From: Parvibaculum sp.
GTDB taxonomy: Bacteria; Pseudomonadota; Alphaproteobacteria; Parvibaculales; Parvibaculaceae
Length of the DNA: 57,387 bases
Assembly (NCBI RefSeq): GCF_030694575.1
Contig: NZ_JAUYUS010000014.1
Coordinates: forward strand, 1 to 57,387
Reading direction: 5' to 3'
Positions within the stretch are counted from its first letter, which is position 1; each line of letters starts with the position of its first letter. Below are positions 1 through 8,108 of this stretch, piece after piece. A program made the position numbers and the translations under genes. Below the pieces are notes generated by a model. It was not told the DNA's origin, did no database searches, and saw only the letters and a program-made list of their open reading frames with translations.

Positions 1-1079
1 AGGCTCATCGCGGCTTGCGCGATGTAGGGTTCGAGCTTGCGCGAGCGTTCGAACAATCCCTCGTCGCGATAGAGATCGAGCGTCGCGAGCGCTGCCGCCG
101 CAGCAAGCGGATGTCCCGAATATGTGTAGCCGTGAAAGAGATCGATCACATGATCGGGGCCCGTCTGGAAGGCGTCGTAGACATGCTTCCTGACGACGCA
201 GCCGCCCATCGGCACGGTGCCCGACGTGATGCCTTTCGCAAACGTCATGATGTCCGGCGTGACGCCGAAGCGTTCCGACGCCGTCGCATGGCCGAGCCGT
301 CCGAAGGCGGTGATGACCTCGTCGAAAATCAAAAGGACGCCGTGTTTATCGCACAATTCGCGCAGCCGCTTCAGGTAGCCCTTGGGCGGCGGCAGCACGC
401 CGGTCGAGCCCGCCATGGGCTCGACGATGACGGCGGCGATGGTCGATGCGTCGTGCAATTCGACCATGCGCTGCAGTTCGTCCGCCAGATGCGCGCCCCA
501 TTCGGGTTCGCCGATGGTGAAGGCCTGTTCGGCGCGATTATACGTGTGCGGAAGATGATCGGTGCCGGCGAGAAGGGGGCCGTAGAACTTGCGGTTCGCG
601 ACCATGCCGCCGACCGAGATGCCGCCGAAGCCGACGCCGTGGTAGCCGCGCTCGCGGCCGATCAGCCTTGTGCGCGTGCCCTCGCCGTTCGCGCGGTGAT
701 AGGCGATCGCCATCTTGAGCGCGGTGTCGGCGGCTTCCGAACCCGAGTTGCAGAAGAAGACATGATCGAGATCGGCGGGCGCCATCGCGGCGACGCGGCT
801 CGCCAGTTCGAAGACCTTGGGATGGGCGAACTGGAAGGAGGGCGCGAAGTCGAGTTCCGCCGCCTGCTCCTGGATCGCCTTCACGATCGGCGCCCGGCAA
901 TGCCCGGCATTCGAGCACCAGAGGCCCGCCGTCGCATCCAGAACCGGCGTCCCGTCCGGCTTGAAATAATGCATGTCCTTCGCTCGCGACACGATGCGCG
1001 GCTCGCGCTTGAACTGCCTGTTCGGCGTAAAGGGCAGCCAGAAGGATTCGAGATCGTTCGGCGTGGCGTCGGCACTCAT
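1..1079 (-). CDS. Class III aminotransferase, omega-amino acid:pyruvate type (3' end outside window)
   Basis: This is a PLP-dependent transaminase of fold type I, class III. The reverse-strand translation starts MSADATPNDLESFWLPFTPN and has the class III landmarks in order: the GxG/A cofactor region (SGSEAADTALKMA), the YHG segment, the aspartate loop LIFDEVITAFGRLG and the lysine that would hold PLP in TFAKGITSG. The N-terminal FWLPFTPNRQFK segment and the GLWCSNAGH region are typical of beta-alanine or omega-amino acid:pyruvate transaminases. The ATG has a good AAGGAG site 8 bases upstream. About 80 C-terminal residues lie beyond the window edge. It diverges from an XRE-cupin regulator of the PuuR type, which often controls amine or amino-acid catabolism, so control by that neighbour is likely. 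The exact amine substrate cannot be read from sequence. Confidence 0.9.
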   Translation of the reverse strand, partial: MSADATPNDLESFWLPFTPNRQFKREPRIVSRAKDMHYFKPDGTPVLDATAGLWCSNAGHCRAPIVKAIQEQAAELDFAPSFQFAHPKVFELASRVAAMAPADLDHVFFCNSGSEAADTALKMAIAYHRANGEGTRTRLIGRERGYHGVGFGGISVGGMVANRKFYGPLLAGTDHLPHTYNRAEQAFTIGEPEWGAHLADELQRMVELHDASTIAAVIVEPMAGSTGVLPPPKGYLKRLRELCDKHGVLLIFDEVITAFGRLGHATASERFGVTPDIMTFAKGITSGTVPMGGCVVRKHVYDAFQTGPDHVIDLFHGYTYSGHPLAAAAALATLDLYRDEGLFERSRKLEPYIAQAAMS

Positions 1080-1149
1080 TCAAAGGCTCCTTGGAAAAAC
1101 TTTCCGCGATTGAAAGTCGGCGCGCGTGCGAAAGCAAGCGGCTCGGCGC

Positions 1150-1178
1150 GTGACTCTTCCAAATCCGTTTAGTATCTT
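1150..1178 (+). promoter_or_regulatory. Promoter of the XRE-cupin regulator gene, leaderless arrangement
   Basis: A sigma-70-like pair, GTGACT (1150-1155) and TATCTT (1173-1178), is separated by exactly 17 bases. Only six bases separate the -10 from the ATG at 1185, and no Shine-Dalgarno sequence is present. Transcription would therefore start at or next to the start codon. The -10 lies inside the palindrome at 1166-1183. Confidence 0.5.
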
Positions 1179-1183
1179 AAACG
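1166..1183. promoter_or_regulatory. Palindromic operator between aminotransferase and XRE regulator
   Basis: There is a perfect inverted repeat, CGTTTA-N6-TAAACG, directly upstream of the regulator start codon and covering its -10. It is the natural site for the adjacent helix-turn-helix protein to repress its own gene and, from about 90 bases upstream of its ATG, to affect the aminotransferase. The repeat is seen directly; the binding protein is inferred. Confidence 0.55.
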
Positions 1184-1184
1184 A

Positions 1185-1799
1185 ATGGCTGGGGATGTAC
1201 GACGCGCGCACCGTTCCGCTCCCGCGGCGGAGATCGCCGAGGGCGAAGAAAAAGGGCCGGACATCGGCGCCCGGTTGCGGGAGCTGCGGAAGATGCACGG
1301 CTTCTCGCAACGCGAACTTGCGAAACGCGCGGGCGTCACCAACGGCACGATTTCGCTCATCGAACAGAACAGGATCAGCCCTTCCGTCGGGTCGCTGAAG
1401 AAGGTGCTGGACGGATTTCCGATTTCCATCGCCGACTTCCTGACGCTCGACATGAAGCCGCGCTCGAAAGTCTTCTACCAGGCGAAGGAGCTGCGCGAGA
1501 TTGCCGGCGGCGCGGTGTCGCTGCGTCTCGTCGGCCGCGACATGCGCGGCCGCGCGATCCAGATGATGCATGAGCGCTATGCACCCGATGCCGACACGGG
1601 CGACGAGATGCTGTCCCATGCGGGGGAGGAATGCGGCGTCGTCATTTCCGGCGTGCTCGAACTGACGGTGGGCGGAGAGGTTCGCCGTCTGGTTCCGGGC
1701 GACGCCTATTATTTCGACAGCCGCCTTCCCCACCGCTTCCATAATCCCGGCACGATCGACTGCGTCGTCGTCTCAGCCTGCACGCCGCCGAGCTTCTAA
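1185..1799 (+). CDS. XRE-family transcriptional regulator with C-terminal cupin domain
   Basis: This is a 204-residue DNA-binding regulator. Residues ~28-85 form an XRE helix-turn-helix (IGARLRELRKMHGFSQRELA, then GVTNGTISLIEQ). Residues ~125-200 form a small cupin barrel (HAGEECGVVISGVLELTVGG and the closing DSRLPHRFHNPG) that should sense a small ligand. The architecture matches PuuR/SutR-type regulators of amine, amino-acid or sulfur metabolism. The gene is divergent from the aminotransferase and 105 bases from it, with a palindrome between them, so it is probably that gene's local regulator and self-regulated. The ATG has no ribosome-binding site and seems to be leaderless. No later in-frame ATG precedes the helix-turn-helix, so this start is kept. 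Confidence 0.88.
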   Translation: MAGDVRRAHRSAPAAEIAEGEEKGPDIGARLRELRKMHGFSQRELAKRAGVTNGTISLIEQNRISPSVGSLKKVLDGFPISIADFLTLDMKPRSKVFYQAKELREIAGGAVSLRLVGRDMRGRAIQMMHERYAPDADTGDEMLSHAGEECGVVISGVLELTVGGEVRRLVPGDAYYFDSRLPHRFHNPGTIDCVVVSACTPPSF

Positions 1800-1965
1800 G
1801 CCTCTGTTACAAAAAGGAAAAACGAGAACCGCCGGACGCGACCGTCCGTCGCAGGGGCGCCTTCTTGCGAGGCGCGGGGGCCGTTCCTATCTCTTTATTG
1901 TTCCCTCTGATGGCTCGGGCCCTCTCCCTCCCTCCCCCAAGACAGGGCCCATGAGTTATCTCTTT

Positions 1966-1998
1966 GCCCTCCCCGCGAAAGCGGGGAGGGCTTTTTTT
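1966..1998 (+). terminator. Rho-independent terminator in the 1800-2122 gap
   Basis: A perfect 10-bp GC-rich stem (1967-1976 with 1981-1990) with a GAAA tetraloop is followed by seven T residues. It ends the regulator transcript and argues against any start for the next gene upstream of it. I see no gene or other clear signal in the rest of the 1800-2122 gap. Confidence 0.85.
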
Positions 1999-2122
1999 GT
2001 GCGGAATTCTTGCCGGCCCATTCGAGACGCGGGCCCGCCAGGATATGGCGGGCGCGTCTTTCGCGGATGATGTCCTGCGGCTAGCATGGCGGCGGCGCGG
2101 CGATGCGCCGGGGGGCATGTTC

Positions 2123-3034
2123 ATGCGCTATGCGGGGCCGACGATCTTCCCTCGATGGAGTTCCTGTGCGCATGGGCCGCGAGGTTTCGCACCGCTTCTG
2201 CTTGCCCTTTCCTTCTGCCTCGCCGCCTGCGCGGCGCCCTCGCCGGCCGAGCGGAAGCTGGAAGCGGAAGCACTGGCGGCCGAATTCGGCGGCGGCGAAG
2301 CACTCGTCATCGAGACCTCCGATTTCGATCTCTATGCCAGGACGCGGGGAACCTCCGCACCGCTGCTCGTCGTCTATATCGAGGGAGACGGGCTTGCGTG
2401 GACGAACCGTACGACCGCGTCGGCCGATCCGACGCCGGTCGACCCCGTGGCATTGAAGCTCGCGCTGCTCGACAAGCACGACGCCGTCGCCTATCTCGCG
2501 CGGCCCTGCCAGTACACCGGCCGCGGCGACGGGAGCGCCGGACGCAACTGCCGGACGACCCTCTGGACCTCGGCGCGCTATGGCGAGGAAGTCGTGGCGG
2601 CGATGGACGAGGCGGTGGACCGGCTTATGCGCGAGGCGGGCGCGCACGAGGTGGCGCTTGTCGGGTTTTCCGGCGGCGGCACGGTGGCGAGCCTGATCGC
2701 GGCACGGCGCGGCGACGTGGCCTGGCTCAAGACGGTGGCATCGCCGCTCGACATCGCGGCCTTCACCCGTCATCACGCAGTGTCGCCGCTTGCCGAATCG
2801 CTCAACCCGATAGACGCGGCAGCGACGCTTTCCCGCGTGCCGCAGGTGCATTACAGCGGCGCGGAGGACGAGGTGGTTCCCGCCCCCGTCAACGACGCCT
2901 ACATGGCGGCGCTCGCGCCCGGCGGCTGCGCGTCTCGTGTCATCGTGGCAGGCGCCGGGCATCGCGAGGGATGGACGGCGGCGTGGCCCGCGTTCGGCAT
3001 GGAGGAGCCCCGCTGCGCGGCAGCGGCCCCCTGA
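2123..3034 (+). CDS. Alpha/beta-hydrolase-fold lipoprotein
   Basis: This is a 303-residue exported hydrolase of unknown substrate. The N-terminus has a hydrophobic stretch ending in a lipobox (LAAC, Cys36), so it is probably a lipoprotein. The serine-hydrolase nucleophile elbow is GFSGGG (Ser ~183). An aspartate (SGAEDEVVP) and a histidine (GAGHREGW) near the C-terminus complete a plausible triad. The oxyanion-side segment YIEGDG follows the first core strand. The open frame continues upstream through the terminator at 1966-1998, so a downstream start was chosen: ATG 2123, with a G-run 7 bases upstream. ATG 2117 is an alternative. It may be an esterase, lipase or peptidase; sequence alone does not decide. 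Confidence 0.8.
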   Translation: MRYAGPTIFPRWSSCAHGPRGFAPLLLALSFCLAACAAPSPAERKLEAEALAAEFGGGEALVIETSDFDLYARTRGTSAPLLVVYIEGDGLAWTNRTTASADPTPVDPVALKLALLDKHDAVAYLARPCQYTGRGDGSAGRNCRTTLWTSARYGEEVVAAMDEAVDRLMREAGAHEVALVGFSGGGTVASLIAARRGDVAWLKTVASPLDIAAFTRHHAVSPLAESLNPIDAAATLSRVPQVHYSGAEDEVVPAPVNDAYMAALAPGGCASRVIVAGAGHREGWTAAWPAFGMEEPRCAAAAP

Positions 3035-3060
3035 GCCATCGGCCGTCGAGAAGCCGCCTC

Positions 3061-4386
3061 CTAAACGTCGTTCTTTCCCGCCTTTTGCGCGCTTTCGCGT
3101 TCGGCCCAGCCGAAGATGCCTTTGGACATGAGGGAAAGTTCTGCCTTGCGCCTTGCGCCATAGACGGCAGCGCGAGCGGCGTGAGCCTCGCGGTTCTCGG
3201 GCTCGGCAAGCGTCGCGGCTTCGGCGAGGTGACAGGCAAGGCGCATATCTTCCTCGCGGCCGGTGGCGGCGAGGGTTTCCGCGCGCGCGACAAGCTTCGC
3301 AACGCCGCCCGCAAGAGCCGCGATCTCGGCGGCGACGGCGGCGTCGGGGGCGGGCTTCAGGCGCGAAGGATTGCCGTCGTACCAGCCGCCATAGAGCCGC
3401 CAGATATTGTGGATGATGAATTCCGGCTCGTCATAGACGGGCTTCAAATAGGGCTTGTCCATGAAATGGGACGGCAGCTTGACGCCATGGATGAGATCGT
3501 CGAGGCGCGCGCCTGCGTTCATCATGTCGAGCGAACGGGAGACGAGGAATTCAAGCGCGGACGCTATCGTGTCCAGCACGCCCGCAATGCGCGCCTTGCC
3601 TGCAATGGGAAGGCCGTGGGCGGGAAGCAGAAGCTCCGGCTCCATCGCCGCCATTTCGCGAAGCGCGCGCGCCCATTCCAGCGGGAAGCGCTGGACCTTT
3701 TGCGGATTGCCCGCATTGGGGAAGACCCAGGTGACGAAATCGCCCGAGCAGATCGCCTTGTGCTCCGGCACCCACGCCCAGAGATGATCGTCGGTCTCAC
3801 CGATGGCATGGCGCAATTCGAAGCGCGTATCGCCGGCACGAAATTCCATGCGGTCGCGGAAAGTCGTGTCGGGCTGGACCCAGGGGTCGGGACCGAAGCG
3901 GCGGGCAGCTGGCTTGCCGCCGGGTTCGCCGCCGCCCATGCGGAGTTCGGTGGCGGGCGCGAACTGGCGCGCATTGATGGTGAAGTTGTAGCCGTTGGTC
4001 AGTTCGTAGCGGCGGAAGCGGGGCGAGACGTTTTCGTGGCCGATCACTTGCGGGCGCGGACGGTTGCGGTCGCAGGCCTCGCAGAGAACGGCGCCGGTGC
4101 CGCCGACATGATCGGCATGGCCATGCGTGTAGCAGACATGGGAGACGGGCTCGTCCGTCCAGCCGCGCAACGATTTCATCACGCCGCCCGCAAAGGCTTC
4201 GAGGCTGGTGTCGAAAAGGACGAGGCCGTCGCCGGTGCGGAAGGCGACCACATGCGAGAAGGCTTCTATGAGAGCGATGCCGGGGGCAACCTCGGAAAGC
4301 TCCGTCGTCGGACGGTTGACGAGGCCGGCGCCTTCATAGATGTCGTTGTCGATGTAGCGCGCGGAAAGCGCGAGAAGATCGGCCAT
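3061..4386 (-). CDS. Metallo-beta-lactamase-fold hydrolase with alkylsulfatase dimerisation domain
   Basis: This is a 441-residue zinc hydrolase. The metal-binding motif THGHADH lies at residues 87-93, with further ligand-type segments near HAIGETDDH and CSGDFV. The region after ~250 (HGLPIAGKARI, HNIWRLYGGWYDGNPSRLKPAP, then a helical CHLAEAATLAEPEN section) matches the dimerisation domain of SdsA1-type secondary alkyl or alkyl sulfatases. Unlike secreted SdsA there is no signal peptide, so a cytoplasmic enzyme is likely. The ATG has a GGGAGC ribosome site. The substrate is probably an organic sulfate ester or a related ester. The neighbouring dehydrogenases on the same strand would fit oxidation of a released alcohol, but that link is inferred. 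Confidence 0.85.
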   Translation of the reverse strand: MADLLALSARYIDNDIYEGAGLVNRPTTELSEVAPGIALIEAFSHVVAFRTGDGLVLFDTSLEAFAGGVMKSLRGWTDEPVSHVCYTHGHADHVGGTGAVLCEACDRNRPRPQVIGHENVSPRFRRYELTNGYNFTINARQFAPATELRMGGGEPGGKPAARRFGPDPWVQPDTTFRDRMEFRAGDTRFELRHAIGETDDHLWAWVPEHKAICSGDFVTWVFPNAGNPQKVQRFPLEWARALREMAAMEPELLLPAHGLPIAGKARIAGVLDTIASALEFLVSRSLDMMNAGARLDDLIHGVKLPSHFMDKPYLKPVYDEPEFIIHNIWRLYGGWYDGNPSRLKPAPDAAVAAEIAALAGGVAKLVARAETLAATGREEDMRLACHLAEAATLAEPENREAHAARAAVYGARRKAELSLMSKGIFGWAERESAQKAGKNDV

Positions 4387-4538
4387 GGGGAGCTCCCTTT
4401 TCGTCCATTATGCACGAGCGTGCGATTTGGCGCGCAAGGTCGGAAAAGGCCGGCCGATTGTCTACAATATATGGAGAGAATTCCGCGACACGGAATTTGA
4501 GGGCTCCCCCTCCCTCTCACGGAAGGAAGGGGGCCAAA

Positions 4539-5390
4539 TCACTTCGGATTGAGGCCGAGCATGTTTGCGATGACCTTGTCGAGCGTGCGTTTCGGGGCGA
4601 AGGCCATCAGCGCCTTTTCGGCGAGGCGGCCTTTTACGGCCGCGTAGCGGACCTTGGGGTTCGGCGTGGTCAGCGCCTTCAGGATCAGCTTGCCGAGTTT
4701 TTCGGCAGGGAGGCCCTCGCGGCCCTGGCCGATGAAGACCTTCTGGAATTTTTCGAGGATCGGCAGGTACGGCGAATTGCCGTAGCGCGAAATGTCGATC
4801 TCTTCGGCCTTGTCCCAGATCGCCGTCTTGACCGGGCCGGGGCCGATCACGATGACGTCGATGCCAAAGAGCATGAGTTCGCGGCGGAGCGCCTCGGAGA
4901 AGCCTTCAAGCGCGAATTTCGACGCCGCATAGGGGCCGATGAAGGGCATGGCACGGATGCCGCCGACCGACGAGATGTTGACGATGCGGCCGGGATTGCC
5001 CTTCAGCGACTTGTCCGCACCGAGCAATGGCGCGAAGGCCTGCGTGACGAGGAAGGGGCCGGTGACGTTCACATCCATCTGCTTGCGGAAATCGTCCGGG
5101 TCGACTTCGAGGAGGGGCCCCGAGACGGCGATGCCCGCATTGTTGACGAGGCCGGCCAAAGTCTCGCCCTTCAAGGCGGCGCGGACGGTTGCCGCGCCCT
5201 GTTTCACGGCAGCTTCGTCCGTCACGTCGAAAAGAAGCGGCGTGAAGCGGTCACCCAGTTCCTTTTTCAGGCGGGCGGCGTCGGCCTCCTTGCGGACGGA
5301 GCCGAAGACGTGGAAGCCCGCTTTCGCGAGAACGGTGGCAGCCGCATGACCGATGCCGGTCGATACGCCGGTGACGACGATGGATTTCAT
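4539..5390 (-). CDS. Short-chain dehydrogenase/reductase
   Basis: This is a 283-residue NAD(P)-dependent oxidoreductase of the SDR superfamily. It has the cofactor glycine motif TGVSTGIG (residues 7-14), the NNAG motif (LVNNAGIAVSG), the catalytic serine strand (NISSVGG) and the YAASK active-site pair. The C-terminal extension of about 45 residues after the SDR core (RYAAVKGRLAEKALMAFAPK) is common in the atypical classical SDRs often annotated as oxidoreductases of lipids or steroids. The frame extends to a TTG at 5405, but the ATG at 5390 with GGGGGAA eight bases upstream is the better start. The substrate is unknown. Confidence 0.88.
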   Translation of the reverse strand: MKSIVVTGVSTGIGHAAATVLAKAGFHVFGSVRKEADAARLKKELGDRFTPLLFDVTDEAAVKQGAATVRAALKGETLAGLVNNAGIAVSGPLLEVDPDDFRKQMDVNVTGPFLVTQAFAPLLGADKSLKGNPGRIVNISSVGGIRAMPFIGPYAASKFALEGFSEALRRELMLFGIDVIVIGPGPVKTAIWDKAEEIDISRYGNSPYLPILEKFQKVFIGQGREGLPAEKLGKLILKALTTPNPKVRYAAVKGRLAEKALMAFAPKRTLDKVIANMLGLNPK

Positions 5391-5436
5391 GGCTTGTTCC
5401 CCCAATGACCGAAAACGATCAGATGGTCATGTTCAT

Positions 5437-5886
5437 TCAAAGATCAAGGTCGTATCTGACCCAATCCCCGCGACGGGCGAGCTTATCGTAGAGGGCCTGC
5501 GCCGTCGCGTTATCCGAGGCCGTCTGCCAGTAGAGGCGGAGCCAGCCTTCGGCACGGCCTCTTTCGGCAAGCGCCTCTATGAGCGCGCGGCCGGCGCCGT
5601 GCCCCCTCGCGCCTTCGTTCACGAAGAGATCCTCGAGATAGCAGACCGGCTTCGGGCTCCAGGTGCCGGGATGGAGGATCGCATGGGCGAAGCCGAGCGT
5701 TGCGCCCTCCCCTTCCGCGATGAGGCCGATATGGTTCGGCGCGGGCGCGAGAAAGCGGGCCCATGTGTCGGCGCTGACTTCCGGCGGCAGGCCCGTCTTG
5801 TAGAAGGCGAGATAGTCCGCCCACATCGCGTCCCATGCGCCGCGGTCGAAGGCGGCGAAGGGACGGATGTGGACGGACTTCGTCAT
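5437..5886 (-). CDS. GNAT-family N-acetyltransferase
   Basis: This is a 149-residue acyl-CoA-dependent N-acetyltransferase. The acetyl-CoA pyrophosphate-binding motif A is RGHGAGRALIEALAERG, preceded by the strand YLEDLFVNEGARG and followed by the motif B segment DNATAQALYDKLARRGDW. The product resembles small-molecule or aminoglycoside/diamine-type GNATs, but no acceptor can be assigned. The ATG at 5886 lies one base after the stop of the upstream SDR gene, so the two are co-transcribed. An in-frame ATG at 5910 lies inside the SDR gene and was not used. Confidence 0.85.
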   Translation of the reverse strand: MTKSVHIRPFAAFDRGAWDAMWADYLAFYKTGLPPEVSADTWARFLAPAPNHIGLIAEGEGATLGFAHAILHPGTWSPKPVCYLEDLFVNEGARGHGAGRALIEALAERGRAEGWLRLYWQTASDNATAQALYDKLARRGDWVRYDLDL

Positions 5887-5887
5887 G

Positions 5888-6652
5888 TCACGAAGCCGTC
5901 GCGCCGCCATCGACGACCATGGTCTGGCCGGTCATGAAGGCGCCGGCCGGGCTGGCGAGGAAGACGGCCGCGCCCGCAATCTCGTCGGGCATGCCGATGC
6001 GCTTCAGCGGCGCGCCGGCGGTGGAGCGTTCGAGGATCTCCGGATTGTCCCACAACGCCTTGGCGAAATAGGTCTTGATGAGGCCCGGCGCGATGCAATT
6101 CACGCGGATGTTCGAGGGGCCGTATTCGACCGCAAGGTTGCGCGCGAGCTGCATGTCGGCAGCCTTGGAGACGCAATAGGCGCCGAGGATGGGCGAACCG
6201 CGCAGGCCGCCGATGGACGAGACGATGACGATGGATCCGTCCTTCCGCTCGACCATTTGCGGCAGAACCATGTGGGCGAGCCAGTGGTTCGACTTGATGT
6301 TGGCCGACATGATCTTGTCGAAGGCGTCGTCCGGCAGGTCCTTCGAGGGGCCGAAATAGGGGTTCACGGCGGCGTTGCAGACGAGGATGTCGACCCGGCC
6401 CCACTTTTTCATGGTCGTGTCCACAAGACGCTGCAGGTCGGCCTTTTCGGAAATGTTGCAGGGGACGGCGATGGCGGCGTCCTTGTATTTCGCGTTGATC
6501 TCGCCCGCGACCTTCTCGCAGGCGTCGGCCTTACGGCTCGATACGACGACCTTCGCGCCATGCTCGGCCATGCGATGGACGATGGCTTCGCCGATGCCTT
6601 TGGTGGAACCGGTGACGATGGCCACCTTTCCGCTCAGGTCGAACAGGTTCAT
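5888..6652 (-). CDS. Short-chain dehydrogenase/reductase, classical type
   Basis: This is a 254-residue SDR oxidoreductase of classical length. The cofactor motif TGSTKGIG lies near residues 14-21, CNAAVN is in place of NNAG, the catalytic serine is in IVSSIGG, the active site is YCVSK, and the C-terminus has the usual DGGATAS closing strand (TGQTMVVDGG). The serine-rich VVVSSRK after strand beta2 favours NADP(H). It is the first gene of a two-gene unit with the GNAT gene. The ATG has a strong AAGGGAGG site. The substrate is not known. It belongs to the same superfamily as the gene at 4539-5390 but is not a close duplicate. Confidence 0.9.
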   Translation of the reverse strand: MNLFDLSGKVAIVTGSTKGIGEAIVHRMAEHGAKVVVSSRKADACEKVAGEINAKYKDAAIAVPCNISEKADLQRLVDTTMKKWGRVDILVCNAAVNPYFGPSKDLPDDAFDKIMSANIKSNHWLAHMVLPQMVERKDGSIVIVSSIGGLRGSPILGAYCVSKAADMQLARNLAVEYGPSNIRVNCIAPGLIKTYFAKALWDNPEILERSTAGAPLKRIGMPDEIAGAAVFLASPAGAFMTGQTMVVDGGATAS

Positions 6653-6876
6653 GTGTCGCCTCCCTTAATTTTATTGTGGTTTTCCGTAATCGAATTGGGT
6701 TCTCGCCGGACGCGGCGTTTGATAGGCTCTGCCTTACCAGCGGGGTATGGGACTTTAGTACACTATCGGGTGGCGAAACCACAGGCGGGAACTCTCTCGA
6801 TCCCGGCCGGTTTCTCCTATCCGGGACAACAGGCGGGTCGCCATCCGGCGCCCGGACCAACCGATCGGAGCTATCA

Positions 6877-7551
6877 ATGCTGATGAAAAAATTCGCCGTC
6901 GTCGCGCTCGTCGCGAGTTTCGGCCTCGCAGCCTGCCAGACCCAGGACCCCTATACCGGCGAACAGAAGACGAGCAAGGCAACCTACGGGGCGCTTGGCG
7001 GCGCCGTCATCGGCGCGCTCGGCGGTGCCCTTATCGGCGGCGGCGATTCGACCGACCGGCGACAGCGCGCCATGATCGGCGCGGGCATCGGCGCGCTGGC
7101 GGGCGGCGGCGTCGGCTATTACATGGACAAGCAGGAAGCCGAGCTGACGCAGCGCCTGCGGGCGTCCGGTGTCAGCGTCACGCGCGTCGGCAACGACATC
7201 ATCCTCAACATGCCGGGCAACGTCACCTTCGCCACCAACTCCTCCGACATCAACGCGAAGTTCTACGACGTGCTGAACTCGGTCGCGATCGTGCTGAAGG
7301 AATACGACAAGACGCTGATCGACGTGACGGGCCACACCGATTCGACGGGCTCCGACCAGTACAATCTCGAACTGTCGCAGAAGCGCGCGCAAAGCGTTGC
7401 CGCCTATCTGATCGGCCAGAGCGTGGACAGCCGCCGCTTCTACATCGTCGGTGCGGGCGAGAGCCAGCCGATCGCGACGAACGACACGCCGCAGGGACGC
7501 GAACAGAACCGCCGCGTGGAAATCCGCTTGTCGCCGCTGACGACGAGCTGA
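6877..7551 (+). CDS. OmpA-family lipoprotein with glycine-zipper domain (YiaD-like)
   Basis: This is a 224-residue outer-membrane lipoprotein. A short signal ends in the lipobox LAAC. Residues ~35-85 form a glycine-zipper segment (GALGGAVIGALGGALIGGG and GAGIGALAGGGVG). Residues ~105-220 form an OmpA C-terminal peptidoglycan-binding domain (FATNSSDINAKF, DVTGHTDSTGSDQYNLELSQ, then NRRVEI) with the diaminopimelate-contacting Asp and Arg. It should anchor the outer membrane to the wall. The start was set at ATG 6877 (GGAG six bases upstream) rather than the far upstream methionine, because the signal peptide begins here. A terminator follows immediately. Confidence 0.9.
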   Translation: MLMKKFAVVALVASFGLAACQTQDPYTGEQKTSKATYGALGGAVIGALGGALIGGGDSTDRRQRAMIGAGIGALAGGGVGYYMDKQEAELTQRLRASGVSVTRVGNDIILNMPGNVTFATNSSDINAKFYDVLNSVAIVLKEYDKTLIDVTGHTDSTGSDQYNLELSQKRAQSVAAYLIGQSVDSRRFYIVGAGESQPIATNDTPQGREQNRRVEIRLSPLTTS

Positions 7552-7576
7552 TTACAGCGCATATATGGATGAAGAG

Positions 7577-7604
7577 GGCCCGGCAGCGATGCCGGGCCTT
7601 TTTT
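7577..7604 (+). terminator. Rho-independent terminator after the OmpA-like gene
   Basis: A 9-bp perfect stem (7577-7585 with 7590-7598) with a GCGA loop is followed by six T residues, 25 bases after the stop codon. It separates the convergent OmpA-like and DinB-like genes. Confidence 0.88.
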
Positions 7605-7607
7605 GTT

Positions 7608-8108
7608 TCAGGGTGCCGGAAATTGCGTGAGCGGATTGTACGGCATGTCGGTGTTGCCGTAGTCGATGCCCATATGACTGAGTTCCGACGTCACCTGCGA
7701 GCGGTGATGCGTGGCGTGGTTGAAGAGTTGCGCCCACCAGAAGGAACGCGGCAGGCGGCGGCCGTTTGGCATTACGATCGGCTCGTCGAACCAGACGGCC
7801 ACGGCGCTTTCGCAGACGAGACGGAGGCGGGCATCGAGGCCGACGCGGGCCGCCCGGAGATTGTCGAATTCGGTTTCGATGCGGCGCTTCGGATCGAAGG
7901 GCGGCGGCGCGACGCCCTGGATGTAGCCGAAGAGATGCGTGTCGACCATGAGGATGTGATCGAGCGTCGCGACGATGTCGCCGAAGAACATGCCACGCTC
8001 GCGCGAGGCTTCGCCGGGCGGCAATTGCGCGACGATGCCATAGAGCTTTTCGTTCTGCCACTGGTTGTAGCGCGAAAGCTCGACGGCGATGGGCGCGTAG
8101 CCGCTCAC
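7608..8108 (-). CDS. DinB-family four-helix-bundle protein
   Basis: This is a 166-residue DinB/YfiT-like protein. The putative metal triad is the histidine in LDHILMVD (helix 2) and the two histidines of HATHHRSQ (helix 4), with the typical N-terminal YNQWQNEKLY. DinB members include metal-dependent thiol transferases and proteins of unknown role; no DNA-damage function should be assumed from the name. The ATG overlaps the stop of the glutathione peroxidase gene by four bases (ATGA), so translation is coupled, and a thiol or oxidative-stress role would fit. Confidence 0.85.
   Translation of the reverse strand: MSGYAPIAVELSRYNQWQNEKLYGIVAQLPPGEASRERGMFFGDIVATLDHILMVDTHLFGYIQGVAPPPFDPKRRIETEFDNLRAARVGLDARLRLVCESAVAVWFDEPIVMPNGRRLPRSFWWAQLFNHATHHRSQVTSELSHMGIDYGNTDMPYNPLTQFPAP

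Noticed and set aside
1964-2122. Upstream start for the lipoprotein hydrolase
   Set aside because: It would begin inside the terminator at 1966-1998 and put about 50 residues ahead of a clean lipoprotein signal peptide.
2086-4500. Long plus-strand open frame (804 codons) across the lipoprotein and metallo-beta-lactamase genes
   Set aside because: It spans two well-supported genes on other frames or strands, has low-complexity Arg/Gly-rich translation, and shows no domain. It is a GC-rich shadow.
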